Source: an uncultured bacterium (lineage in GTDB: Bacteria > Bacteroidota > Bacteroidia > Bacteroidales > Bacteroidaceae). Taken from it: 64,000 bases of DNA. The stretch covers positions 124,001-188,000 of the forward strand of contig CAJMNM010000002.1 in NCBI GenBank assembly GCA_905214795.1. Reading direction: 5' to 3'. The translations under genes were made by a program, and so were the position numbers. Of this stretch, positions 26,020 to 34,348 are shown one piece after another. Positions within the stretch are counted from its first letter, which is position 1. The number at the start of each line of letters is the position of its first letter. The notes under the pieces are model-generated. The model was not told where the DNA came from and did no database searches. It saw nothing but the letters and a program-made list of their open reading frames with translations.

Positions 26020-27213
26020 ATGGGAAAAGTTTTAATTATTGGAGCCGGAGGTGTGGCTACAGTTGCAGCTCACAAAGTCGCTCAACATCCTGAGGTGTTT
26101 AACGAGATTATGATTGCCAGCCGTACTCAATCAAAGTGCGATGCTATTGTAAAGGCTATTGGTAATCCTGCTATCAAGACGGCTCAGGTTGACGCCGACA
26201 GTGTAGAGCAGTTGGTTGAATTGTTCAATGCATACAAACCGGACATCGTGATGAACCTGGCGTTGCCTTATCAGGACCTGACCATCATGGAAGCTTGTCT
26301 TCAGACCGGCTGTAACTATCTCGATACAGCAAACTATGAGCCTAAGGATGTGGCTCATTTTGAATACAGCTGGCAGTGGGCATACAAGAAACGTTTCGAG
26401 GATGCGGGTCTTACAGCTATTCTCGGTTGCGGATTCGATCCGGGTGTCAGTGGCGTATATACGGCATATGCGGCCAAGCATCATTTTGATGAAATCCAAT
26501 ATCTTGATATCGTAGACTGTAACGCCGGAAACCATCATAAGGCGTTTGCTACCAATTTCAATCCGGAAATCAACATCCGCGAGATTACACAAAACGGCCG
26601 CTACTATGAGAACGGTGAATGGGTAGAGACCAAGCCTATGGAAATCCATAAGGATTTGACTTATCCTAATATCGGTCCGCGCGACTCTTATCTGCTCTAT
26701 CATGAAGAACTGGAGTCTCTCGTAAAGAACTATCCCACCATCAAGCGTGCACGTTTCTGGATGACTTTCGGACAGGAATATCTTACCCACTTGCGTGTCA
26801 TTCAGAACATCGGTATGGCACGTATCGACGAAGTGGACTATAACGGTGTGAAGATTGTTCCGTTGCAGTTCCTTAAGGCCGTATTGCCCAATCCGCAGGA
26901 TCTTGGCGAGAACTATGAGGGCGAGACCTCTATCGGTTGCCGTATCCGTGGCTTGAAAGACGGTAAGGAACGTACATACTATGTGTATAACAACTGCAGC
27001 CATCATGCCGCATACCTTGAAACCGGCATGCAGGGCGTAAGCTACACCACCGGTGTACCGGCCATGATTGGTGCCATGATGTTCCTTAAGGGCATCTGGA
27101 AGAAGCCGGGTGTTTGGAACGTAGAAGAGTTCGATCCGGATATCTTTATGGATGAACTGAACAAAAACGGTCTGCCGTGGCACGAAGTGTTCGACGGTGA
27201 TCTTGAACTTTAA
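26020..27213 (+). CDS. Saccharopine-dehydrogenase-family protein, probable carboxynorspermidine synthase
   Basis: 397 residues. An N-terminal NAD(P)-binding Rossmann motif (VLIIGAGGVATVAAHKVA), SRTQSKCDAI, and the saccharopine-dehydrogenase-like core LGCGFDPGVSGVYTAY. Length and pattern fit the carboxynorspermidine synthase (CASDH) branch that condenses aspartate semialdehyde with a diamine on the alternative spermidine route known from gut Bacteroides. The decarboxylase partner is not in this window. recA follows after 15 bp, an uncommon operon partner. Confidence 0.85.
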   Translation: MGKVLIIGAGGVATVAAHKVAQHPEVFNEIMIASRTQSKCDAIVKAIGNPAIKTAQVDADSVEQLVELFNAYKPDIVMNLALPYQDLTIMEACLQTGCNYLDTANYEPKDVAHFEYSWQWAYKKRFEDAGLTAILGCGFDPGVSGVYTAYAAKHHFDEIQYLDIVDCNAGNHHKAFATNFNPEINIREITQNGRYYENGEWVETKPMEIHKDLTYPNIGPRDSYLLYHEELESLVKNYPTIKRARFWMTFGQEYLTHLRVIQNIGMARIDEVDYNGVKIVPLQFLKAVLPNPQDLGENYEGETSIGCRIRGLKDGKERTYYVYNNCSHHAAYLETGMQGVSYTTGVPAMIGAMMFLKGIWKKPGVWNVEEFDPDIFMDELNKNGLPWHEVFDGDLEL

Positions 27214-27228
27214 TTCTGTAATTAAACA

Positions 27229-28272
27229 ATGGCAAAAAAAGAAAACAACGACGAATTGTTTGCCTCAGTGGACAACAGCGAGAAACTGAAAGCCCTGCAG
27301 GCGGCAATGGACAAAATAGAGAAAAATTTCGGTAAAGGCTCTATCATGAAGCTTGGTGACGAGCATGTTGAGCAGGTTGACGTGATTCCTACCGGTTCAA
27401 TTGCTCTTAACGCTGCTTTGGGCGTAGGCGGTTATCCGCGTGGCCGTATCATTGAGATTTACGGTCCCGAGAGTTCCGGTAAGACAACGCTTGCCATTCA
27501 CGCCATTGCCGAGGCTCAGAAAGCCGGCGGTATAGCGGCTTTCATCGACGCTGAGCATGCTTTCGACCGTTTCTATGCGGCCAAGCTGGGTGTAGACGTA
27601 GACAATCTGTGGATTTCGCAGCCCGATAACGGCGAGCAGGCACTCGAAATAGCCGATCAGCTGATTCGTTCTTCAGCCATCGACATCATTGTAATCGACT
27701 CTGTGGCAGCATTGACTCCGAAAGCCGAAATAGACGGCGACATGGGCGACAACAAGGTGGGTTTGCAGGCCCGACTGATGAGTCAGGCGTTGCGTAAACT
27801 GACCTCAACCATCAACAAAACCAACACCACCTGTATTTTCATCAACCAGTTGCGTGAGAAGATAGGTGTCATGTTCGGTAATCCCGAGACCACAACCGGT
27901 GGTAACGCCTTGAAGTTCTATGCCAGTGTACGTCTGGACATCCGTCGTGTCACCAGTATCAAGGATGGTGACGAAGTCATCGGTAATCAGGTGCGCGTAA
28001 AGGTTGTCAAGAACAAGGTTGCTCCTCCGTTCCGCAAGGCCGAGTTTGAAATTACCTTTGGTGAAGGTATTTCAAAGGTGGGCGAGATTGTTGATCTCGG
28101 CGTAGAGTATGGCATCTTGAAGAAGAGCGGTTCATGGTATAGCTATAATGATACCAAGATTGGTCAGGGACGCGATGCTGTGAAGAGCATGCTGAAAGAC
28201 AATCCGGAGCTGTGTGATGAGATTGAGGCACAGATTGCGGAGGCGTTGAAAGATTCTGTTGCGACAGAATAA
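27229..28272 (+). CDS. recA: Recombinase A
   Basis: 347 residues. Walker A GPESSGKT at 79-86, IVIDSVAALTPKAEI (Walker B), the L1/L2 DNA-binding loops (MGDNKVGLQARLMSQALRKLT, FGNPETTTGGNALKF) and a usual acidic C-terminus. Forms RecA filaments for homologous recombination and the SOS response. Only 15 bp separate it from the CASDH gene and I see no promoter in the gap; a strong terminator follows. Confidence 0.98.
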   Translation: MAKKENNDELFASVDNSEKLKALQAAMDKIEKNFGKGSIMKLGDEHVEQVDVIPTGSIALNAALGVGGYPRGRIIEIYGPESSGKTTLAIHAIAEAQKAGGIAAFIDAEHAFDRFYAAKLGVDVDNLWISQPDNGEQALEIADQLIRSSAIDIIVIDSVAALTPKAEIDGDMGDNKVGLQARLMSQALRKLTSTINKTNTTCIFINQLREKIGVMFGNPETTTGGNALKFYASVRLDIRRVTSIKDGDEVIGNQVRVKVVKNKVAPPFRKAEFEITFGEGISKVGEIVDLGVEYGILKKSGSWYSYNDTKIGQGRDAVKSMLKDNPELCDEIEAQIAEALKDSVATE

Positions 28273-28303
28273 AAGCTGTGAATGCTGATATGTTATTATA
28301 ATT

Positions 28304-28344
28304 AAAGGCTGGAATCGGTAAAAGATTCCGGCCTTTGTTTTTAT
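28304..28344 (+). terminator. Rho-independent terminator of recA
   Basis: AAAGGCTGGAATC pairs with GATTCCGGCCTTT (one G-T pair) and runs into GTTTTTAT. Confidence 0.9.
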
Positions 28345-28490
28345 CGGGACAGATATGCCTTCCCGTAATGATATTTTAAAAATGAAATGGCATGAATAAA
28401 TGATAGCGATTTTCATTTAATAATAATCCCTTTTTATCATAAACTTTCTATATTCCCGGCTAAACGGCTTGTATGGAAATAAGAAAATAT

Positions 28491-29612
28491 TCAATACCCG
28501 ATTTGCATACTCTCATAGCCGGAGTCATAGAATACGGCGGGTGCCATGAAAGCCGGTTGCGGAACTCTGGAATAATCGTCGTTCGGCGCACTGAATTGTT
28601 TTATGAAGTCATATTTCCGTTTCAGGTCTTCTTCGTCCTTACACACCCAGTAAGTGGCATGATAACGGTCTTCGCTGGCATAGTCGTAACTGTCAAAACA
28701 GGGATACATCCTGAAATATTCCAGAATAAGATGCCCTTTGTGGTTTTTATATACATGAAAGCGTATGCCTGTAACCAGTGCCGGCGGTTGTGCGAGGGTA
28801 TCCTTCTGGCAGAAGTCTTTCAGGTTGCTGTAATCCACGCCGTTGATGCTGAACGGCTCATTATGGTTTGCCACGCAAAGTCCCATCATGGGTTCTGAAG
28901 GCGCCTGTTCCTTTTGTTCGTTTGTAGTCATATCTTTTGAGATTGCGTTTTTACGGGCAAGCGCGTTTTCCCGCAGTGTCAGGCTTGCCATCAGGTGAAT
29001 GTTTCCTTTAAAAATGCTTGTGATATTTCTGTCTGTTTGTAATTCGGAATCGTCCATCGGTATGATGGTGTACCGGAACTGCCATCCTTCCTTTTCTTTT
29101 TGTTTTATTCGTTCGTACAGCGCGTTTTCACTTTCTTCGCCCTGACTGCTGTCATATCCTGAGGATACTATCGTAACGTCCGTTTGTGGCATACCGTTCT
29201 CTTCCTCTGTCGGGTGCTGTTCAAAAACGGTACACAGTGTGTGGCCTATACATGTGTAGTGCCTGTAATATCCATAATCCGTGTCAAACGGCAGACTTCT
29301 TACCGGAGCGGCCGGAGTGGTCTGTCTGTCATATCCGTCCATTGTCTGACAACTCCTGTTGTTGAATGTCATTAGTGTGATGTAATGTTTTTCTTCAGGG
29401 TTTTCTGTGCTTTTCCTGTTACATTGTGTCAACCATCTGTTGACATATTCCAATATCATGTGCTCCATCTCCTGAGAGTGGTGGAGGGTTTCAACGAGCA
29501 GGTAATGATGGTATATTGTGCTCGTATTGTTTTGAGGATGTGTATGCAGATCCATGGTTTTTATTTGGGTTCTCTTTAAGTGCTTTGGCCGGTAAGAGTT
29601 TATCGGTGTCAC
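28491..29612 (-). CDS. VWA-like protein with degenerate metal site
   Basis: 373 residues. The order of segments matches a von Willebrand A domain: a first strand HHYLLVETLHHSQEMEHMI, YITLMTFNN, YTCIGHTLCTVFEQ, then TDVTIVSSGYDSSQGEESEN and GWQFRYTIIPMDDSE. However, the DxSxS metal-binding motif is replaced by ETLHHS, and the later Asp of the DGxE-type loop is lost. The C-terminal 150 residues are unrecognised. The ATG at 29555 (MDLHTHPQ) is an alternative start. The preceding 219 bp hold no exact -7 element. Probably accessory; function unknown. Confidence 0.6.
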   Translation of the reverse strand: MTPINSYRPKHLKRTQIKTMDLHTHPQNNTSTIYHHYLLVETLHHSQEMEHMILEYVNRWLTQCNRKSTENPEEKHYITLMTFNNRSCQTMDGYDRQTTPAAPVRSLPFDTDYGYYRHYTCIGHTLCTVFEQHPTEEENGMPQTDVTIVSSGYDSSQGEESENALYERIKQKEKEGWQFRYTIIPMDDSELQTDRNITSIFKGNIHLMASLTLRENALARKNAISKDMTTNEQKEQAPSEPMMGLCVANHNEPFSINGVDYSNLKDFCQKDTLAQPPALVTGIRFHVYKNHKGHLILEYFRMYPCFDSYDYASEDRYHATYWVCKDEEDLKRKYDFIKQFSAPNDDYSRVPQPAFMAPAVFYDSGYESMQIGY

Positions 29613-29831
29613 ATACCGCTTGTTGGGTATTAACAGCTGCCGCTAACGGTCAATGTATTCTTTCTTTGCTTTATGATTTATGTTTTATAGAGTGCAAAAG
29701 TGCAAAAAATCTATCTTATATTGATTGATTTTCACTAAGTTTTTGTAGAGAAGTTTTGAAATTTGTTTTGAATGTCGGGCCCGCGGAGAATCTTCCGATG
29801 TCCGGATTGCAGGGGAGTGTTTGTCAGCCAT

Positions 29832-31220
29832 TCAGTGACTGTCTCTTACCATTATTTCATAGCGGTTCCCCTCACGTGTGTGTCTGCGAGTGAATCCGGC
29901 CGCCAGCAACGCACGGGCAAAGGCCTGCGTGCTGACTCCGCGCAGGGCATAGCGGTTTCCTTTCCTGATGAGTTCCATCACCTCCTCAAGTGCCATTAGC
30001 ACAGGTGTCTCTCCGGGCCTGGGTATACGGAAACGGCGTCTGATTATGTCCTCCGTGGGATTGATGCGGTAAAAGTCCATATTGTGCGCCTGCAGTTCAG
30101 CTTCTTCTTCGGCACTGAACCAGTAACGCTCACCCCGTGCCAGTTCCTCCTTCAGCTGCGCGAAAATCATGTCATGTTCTATTCCTGTGCAGTCAATGGG
30201 GCGCTGAACCTCCACACAGATAAACCGTCTGCTTCCCGACGGGTCGGTCAGCAACTCATGGCTGTTGCTCGTTCCGATAAACGAGGCGATGCGCCTGCGT
30301 GTGCCGGTATGGCGGCTGTACGCCTTGCGCAGGTTCATGGACGAGAGCTGCATGAGGTTTTTCAGCTGCGGCTGACGTCTGGGACCTATGCGGTCGAACT
30401 CGTCCAGATTGAGCAGTCCCAGTTCGGTCAGCTTGCGCCCGACGCTCTCGGGCGCGTTCAGGTCCACACAGTCGCTGTAATAGGCACGCAGCTCCGGCGG
30501 CAGCAGCGCACGGCAGAAGGCCGACTTGCCCATGCCCTGTGCCGCGCTGACCAGCAGCGGTGCTACGCTGTTGGCATGCAGACGGTCGCGCCCCGTCCAC
30601 TGTGCGACGACGGCCAGCAGCCAGCGGTGGAAATGCCTTTTCCAGAAACCGCTGTCCGACACACGGGCTGCCAGCGCATCGATACGGTCCTTTCCGTCCC
30701 ATGCCGGCAAGCGGTCGAAGTAAGCGGTAAAGGGATGATGGTCCGGCACGGAAGCCGAATTGACCAGACGCGCCATGTCACGGTCCCAGCAGGGAATGCC
30801 CTCACGGTGCGCCTCAATGCAGAAGGTGTTCAGCGCCCGCACGTTGACAGGACGGAAATCAGTCGTATCCGGCCCGCGTCCGTCAGCCGGCCGTGCCGGT
30901 GCATATTCTGTGACCTCCGTCAGCACGTTATATCTGAACCGGTAGTGTGTGGCGAGAAACTTTTCCAGTCTCACTTCCGTCTGTTCCTTGTCACCGCTGG
31001 TCGTCTGAGACGGAGATTCTGCGGCGGGTTGTGCAGCCGGTCTGCCTGCCGTGTTTTCCGACCTGTCCTTCTCCGGCCGCATTTCGTTCTGCGCTGCTTC
31101 CGCTTTCTGTTCTACGGTTTCAGGGCGCTGTCCGGTTGCCGTGTCCGTGTTCCGTCCGGCTTTCCGTTTCTCTGCCCATCTTCTGGCGGCGTGGCGTACA
31201 AGTATGCTGATTGTGTCCAT
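29832..31220 (-). CDS. VapE/DUF3874-like P-loop ATPase of mobile elements
   Basis: 462 residues from the ATG at 31220. Seen: a variable N-terminal part rich in Ala/Glu/Arg, a primase-associated DHHPFTAYFDRLPAWDG segment, Walker A SAAQGMGKSAFC, Walker B LLNLDEFD, SFIGTSNSHELL (sensor) and DPSGSRRFICVEV, all typical of VapE/DUF3874 proteins of Bacteroidales elements. A longer start at 31307 is unlikely because an exact -7 box lies between. The gene is markedly GC-rich compared with both sides, a sign of transfer. It faces away from the repeat block and integrase. Confidence 0.85.
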   Translation of the reverse strand: MDTISILVRHAARRWAEKRKAGRNTDTATGQRPETVEQKAEAAQNEMRPEKDRSENTAGRPAAQPAAESPSQTTSGDKEQTEVRLEKFLATHYRFRYNVLTEVTEYAPARPADGRGPDTTDFRPVNVRALNTFCIEAHREGIPCWDRDMARLVNSASVPDHHPFTAYFDRLPAWDGKDRIDALAARVSDSGFWKRHFHRWLLAVVAQWTGRDRLHANSVAPLLVSAAQGMGKSAFCRALLPPELRAYYSDCVDLNAPESVGRKLTELGLLNLDEFDRIGPRRQPQLKNLMQLSSMNLRKAYSRHTGTRRRIASFIGTSNSHELLTDPSGSRRFICVEVQRPIDCTGIEHDMIFAQLKEELARGERYWFSAEEEAELQAHNMDFYRINPTEDIIRRRFRIPRPGETPVLMALEEVMELIRKGNRYALRGVSTQAFARALLAAGFTRRHTREGNRYEIMVRDSH

Positions 31221-31240
31221 GGCGTTTTTGTTTTTTCGGA

Positions 31241-31248
31241 CAAATATA
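31241..31248 (-). promoter_or_regulatory. -7 promoter element of the VapE-like gene
   Basis: Minus-strand TATATTTG, exact TAnnTTTG, 20 bp before the ATG at 31220. It decides the start choice, as codons up to 31307 would be upstream of the promoter. Confidence 0.6.
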
Positions 31249-31443
31249 CGATGGGCTGTAAACCGCCGTGGCAGTTTTTGGTAACCTTTGGTCATTCTTG
31301 AACGCATTCCGTCACATTTAGCAGCTTTCCTTTCCGTTTGTCCGCTTGCCGGGAATCGATTCCGTCCTGAACGGAAGAAGTATCGTGCCTGCGCGCCCCT
31401 GCGTTTTCCCTATAAGGGTATTTTTTCACTTTCCGGCCTTACT

Positions 31444-31873
31444 CCTTCACAATGCCATTCAAATAACAGTCGGACAGAATGTTAAGTGTGAAGGGGTATC
31501 CTTCACATCTCCTTCACGGGTCCTTCACATTCACCTCCGGTTTTACAAAACGCGTACGGTTACGAGTTTCTTTCCGTACGGTTACGGATTCAATCCTGCA
31601 CTTTATGAATTTTTTTCCGCACTGTTACGGTGATGCCCGTAACCGTACCGGAATATTTTTCTGCACGGTTGCGGGGTTGAGCGGAAAAAACGGATGGAAA
31701 ATCATGGATTTCGGAATGAAAAAATCAGATTTCCTGACAAAAATCCTACGTTACGGACTCAAAAAAGCCGATTTGCATCTCACAAGTATATCGGTGAAGG
31801 ATGTGAAGGATAATCCTTCACACGCAATGCGCTGAATATAAGTATGCTATGACGCAATGTGAAGGGGTGAAGG
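31444..31873. repeat. Cluster of short iteron-like repeats
   Basis: This gene-free block carries CCTTCAC at 31444, 31500, 31511, 31522 and 31815, and its complement GTGAAGG at 31488, 31794, 31803, 31859 and 31867. A second motif, GTACGGTTACG, occurs at 31554 and 31576, inverted at 31638, with looser copies near 31620, 31662 and 31746. A-rich tracts lie at 31683-31745. No convincing ORF covers the block. The design resembles an origin or multi-site protein-binding region between the VapE-like and integrase genes. Confidence 0.75.
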
Positions 31874-31985
31874 AGTTCTTTGACCTGGCATAAACTATTC
31901 TGTTTGACAGAATGCGGTGCTGCTATATACGACTTGTATGCACAAGGCCGTTATTTTATTTATTAATAGGTAAACGATTATATAT

Positions 31986-33191
31986 ATGATATCAATAAGA
32001 CTTAAATTCAGACCCTCGGAAAATTCATATAAGGAAGGTTCATTGGTGTTTCAACTAATTCATGAACGGATGGTTAAGAGAATTAAAAGCGAGTATAGAA
32101 TTTTCAATGATGAATGGGATAAAGAGAAAGGGAAAATTATTATACCGTCATCAACATCCCCCCGCTATAATCAACTGATCCACATTCAATCAAATATAGA
32201 ATGGGAATTGTTTCGGCTTAAAAAAATTGCAGAAGAACTGGAAAATTCCCTCAAGGACAAGAGCTTGAATGATGTTGTCCAAACATTCGTTTCCTCTGTT
32301 AACACACAGAACAGCGTATTCAATTTTATCCATTCTCAAGTTTTATGGAAAAAGCAACTAGGGAAAATACGTTCCAGTGAAACCTACCAGGCGACTCTTA
32401 ACAGTTTTATGAGCTTCAGAAGAGGTGTTGATTTGAACTTTGAAATGATTGATGCCGAATTGATGGAACTTTATGAGGCGTATTTACACAATAAAGGTTT
32501 GTCACGTAATACGACCTCATTTTATATGCGTATATTGCGTACCAACTACAGGTTGGCAATAGAGAAAGGATTTACCATAGACCGTCATCCTTTTAAGTCT
32601 GTTTATTGTGGAATGGACAAAACTGTAAAAAGAAGTATATCTTTAGATGAGATTAAGAAAATAAAAGAATTGGATTTATCCCATAAGCCAGGTCTTGATT
32701 TTGCACGTGACATGTTTATATTCAGTTTTTGTACGCGCGGTATGTCTTTTGTTGATATGGCTTATCTTAGAAAAAATGATTTAAAAAACGGCTATCTGAC
32801 ATATAGAAGAAAGAAAACAGGACAATTGCTTACTATTGAGTGGACACTGCAAATGCAAGATATATTAGACAAATATAAACCAAATCCGACGCAATACTTA
32901 CTTCCTATTATTTATGAAAATGAGAACGAACGCCGGCAATATCTCAATCAGATAATGAAAATAAACAGGAAGTTGAAAGACATAGCATCATTAATAAATT
33001 TGTCTTTGCCTTTATCATTATATTACACCCGTCATAGTTGGGCTACCATTGCTAGAGGAAAAGACATTCCATTGGCTGTAATCAGTGAAGGATTAGGGCA
33101 TGATTCTGAAATTACTACACAAATTTATTTGGATTCAATAAAATCTTCCGAAGTGGATAAAGCAAACAGGAAAATTCTAAAATGCTTATAA
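31986..33191 (+). CDS. Tyrosine-type site-specific recombinase (Tsr/integrase)
   Basis: 401 residues. N-terminal arm-binding domain (about 1-95), SAM-like core-binding domain (about 100-200) and catalytic domain with Arg251 (CTRGMS), Lys near 277 (RKKTGQ), Arg349 (YYTRHSWAT), His372 (GLGHDS) and nucleophile Tyr381. The His of HxxR is Tyr here, as is common in Bacteroidales integrases. Its stop lies 27 bp before the left inverted repeat of the capsule promoter segment, so it is the prime candidate for the invertase. AT-rich, unlike the VapE gene. Confidence 0.92.
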   Translation: MISIRLKFRPSENSYKEGSLVFQLIHERMVKRIKSEYRIFNDEWDKEKGKIIIPSSTSPRYNQLIHIQSNIEWELFRLKKIAEELENSLKDKSLNDVVQTFVSSVNTQNSVFNFIHSQVLWKKQLGKIRSSETYQATLNSFMSFRRGVDLNFEMIDAELMELYEAYLHNKGLSRNTTSFYMRILRTNYRLAIEKGFTIDRHPFKSVYCGMDKTVKRSISLDEIKKIKELDLSHKPGLDFARDMFIFSFCTRGMSFVDMAYLRKNDLKNGYLTYRRKKTGQLLTIEWTLQMQDILDKYKPNPTQYLLPIIYENENERRQYLNQIMKINRKLKDIASLINLSLPLSLYYTRHSWATIARGKDIPLAVISEGLGHDSEITTQIYLDSIKSSEVDKANRKILKCL

Positions 33192-33218
33192 TTGTCAATG
33201 TAATTGTTTCACGGATTT

Positions 33219-33240
33219 GACTATCTCCTACAATGAGATA
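33219..33240 (+). repeat. Left inverted repeat (recombination site) of the invertible segment
   Basis: 22 bp, perfectly inverted relative to 33395-33416. Arm GACTATCTC, 7-bp spacer CTACAAT, then GAGATA; the second arm matches 6 of 9 bases, the 9-7-9 layout of tyrosine-recombinase core sites. Confidence 0.9.
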
Positions 33241-33394
33241 AATTTCTAAGCACAAAGTTAATAAAATAAGTACATAATCATGCATTTTTCTTGATTATTT
33301 TTACGATTTTATATCAAAATAATTACTTAATTTCTTTTAAATATCTTTTGTATCAACGTAAAATACTGATGGTTAACTGTTTTACAGATTTGAC
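33241..33394. promoter_or_regulatory. Invertible promoter segment of the capsule locus
   Basis: 154 bp of very AT-rich DNA between perfect inverted repeats. It contains one exact -7 box on the minus strand (TAACTTTG, 33253-33260), pointing toward the integrase, and a near-match on the plus strand (TATCTTTTG, 33342-33350, one base too long). In other Bacteroides, capsule loci are switched by inverting such promoters. As assembled, the exact box faces away from upxY, which suggests the OFF orientation, though the plus-strand near-match makes this uncertain. Confidence 0.75.
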
Positions 33395-33416
33395 TATCTC
33401 ATTGTAGGAGATAGTC
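33395..33416 (-). repeat. Right inverted repeat (recombination site) of the invertible segment
   Basis: Perfect inverted copy of 33219-33240. With three flanking bases it is a full palindromic site: arm GACTATCTC (33392-33400), spacer ATTGTAG, arm GAGATAGTC (33408-33416). The spacer is the complement of the left one, so strand exchange would invert rather than delete the segment. Confidence 0.9.
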
Positions 33417-33603
33417 GAAATATCTATACCGAAGGATTCTAGAATATGAACAATTTCTTCATGTAAAATGAGATGATTTATGTTTGGATTTTTATTAGAA
33501 GTTAGCGCTATATATTGTATAACTGCTTGTTTTTGTGTTATTTACAAATACATGCAGGATTAGAAGGAATGTGTCTAATCTCAATAGAATTCTTAATAAA
33601 CAC

Positions 33604-34182
33604 ATGATAAACTCATCAAATCTTAAATCTACAATATCTATTACAAAAACAAAAGACCCGATTCGATGGTATGTAATGCGGGATTTAAAAAGGAGTAATA
33701 CAAAATTACCGGCTTATAAGATGCTTGGTAATATGGGGTTTGAAGTCTTTACCCCAATGGTATGGAAATTGATTAGTCAAAATAATAAACGAATTCCCAT
33801 AGAGGTGCCCTTCATGCAGGACTTGTTATTTGTACATAGTTCTCGTGAAAAACTCGATCCTGTTGTGGAGCAAACGGGTACGTTGCAATACCGTTATCTT
33901 CGCGATGGAAAACGAACACCTATGATTGTAAATGATATGGATATGGAGCGTTTTAAAAGAGCCGTTGAGGCTACGGACAATCACTATTTTTATACACCAA
34001 AAGAGGTTAGACCGGAAATGATAGGAAAAAAGGTGCGCATTGTGGGCGGTCCGTTGGATGGTTATGAAGGCTATTTGCAGAAACTGCAAGGCTCGCGAGT
34101 AAAACGTCTGCTCATAAAACTTTCTAACCTGCTGACTGCCGCAGTGGAGGTGCAGCCGGAGTTTGTTCAAATAGTAAAATAA
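33604..34182 (+). CDS. UpxY-family NusG-like transcription antiterminator of the capsule operon
   Basis: 192 residues from the ATG at 33604 (a GTG at 33535 would add 23 unrelated residues). NGN domain WYVMRDLKRSNTKLPAYKMLG to about residue 115, then a KOW motif (GKKVRIVGGPLDGYEGYLQKL). UpxY proteins bind the leader of their own capsule operon and prevent premature termination. The long leader between the invertible promoter and this gene fits that role. The usual UpxZ gene, which restrains other loci, is not found downstream. Confidence 0.9.
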   Translation: MINSSNLKSTISITKTKDPIRWYVMRDLKRSNTKLPAYKMLGNMGFEVFTPMVWKLISQNNKRIPIEVPFMQDLLFVHSSREKLDPVVEQTGTLQYRYLRDGKRTPMIVNDMDMERFKRAVEATDNHYFYTPKEVRPEMIGKKVRIVGGPLDGYEGYLQKLQGSRVKRLLIKLSNLLTAAVEVQPEFVQIVK

Positions 34183-34314
34183 CGACTTTACAAACATTTG
34201 TTTTGTGGTCATTGCCGTGGATTTCAACAGAATCATCGTAGAATACAGTTATCACAAAATCGGGAAAAATGTTTCGTTTCATGAAAATGAAAAGAAAATT
34301 TTTTAGAAAAAGAC

Positions 34315-34327
34315 AAGGAGGAGGTGA
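34315..34327 (+). promoter_or_regulatory. Unusually strong Shine-Dalgarno-like sequence upstream of wzx
   Basis: AAGGAGGAGGTGA stands out in an AT-rich leader; Bacteroidales genes seldom use strong SD sites. It lies 21 bp before the wzx ATG at 34349 and is better spaced for a GTG at 34333 that would encode a 12-codon peptide overlapping wzx in another frame. Confidence 0.35.
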
Positions 34328-34348
34328 ACACTGTGTTGTTTCCTGCAA

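Noticed and set aside
26131..27183. 350-codon minus-strand frame inside the carboxynorspermidine synthase gene
   Set aside because: It is fully antisense to a well-recognised enzyme and shows no family pattern of its own.
30084..31301. 405-codon plus-strand frame opposite the VapE-like gene
   Set aside because: Composition is an antisense artefact of the GC-rich VapE frame; the opposite strand has clear Walker motifs and a promoter, and this frame shows no domain.
31444..31873. CRISPR array
   Set aside because: The repeated units are only 7-11 bp, occur on both strands and are unevenly spaced; there are no cas genes.
33021..33035. Recombinase inactivated by loss of the HxxR histidine (Tyr346)
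   Set aside because: Tyr at this position is common in functional Bacteroidales integrases; the remaining catalytic residues are intact.
33342..33350. Plus-strand TATCTTTTG inside the invertible segment as an active promoter
   Set aside because: It has one base too many for TAnnTTTG and no -33 TTTG; kept as an alternative, not called as a promoter.
33535..33603. GTG-initiated N-terminal extension of upxY
   Set aside because: The extra 23 residues do not resemble the NGN start, while the ATG at 33604 gives a normal UpxY length.
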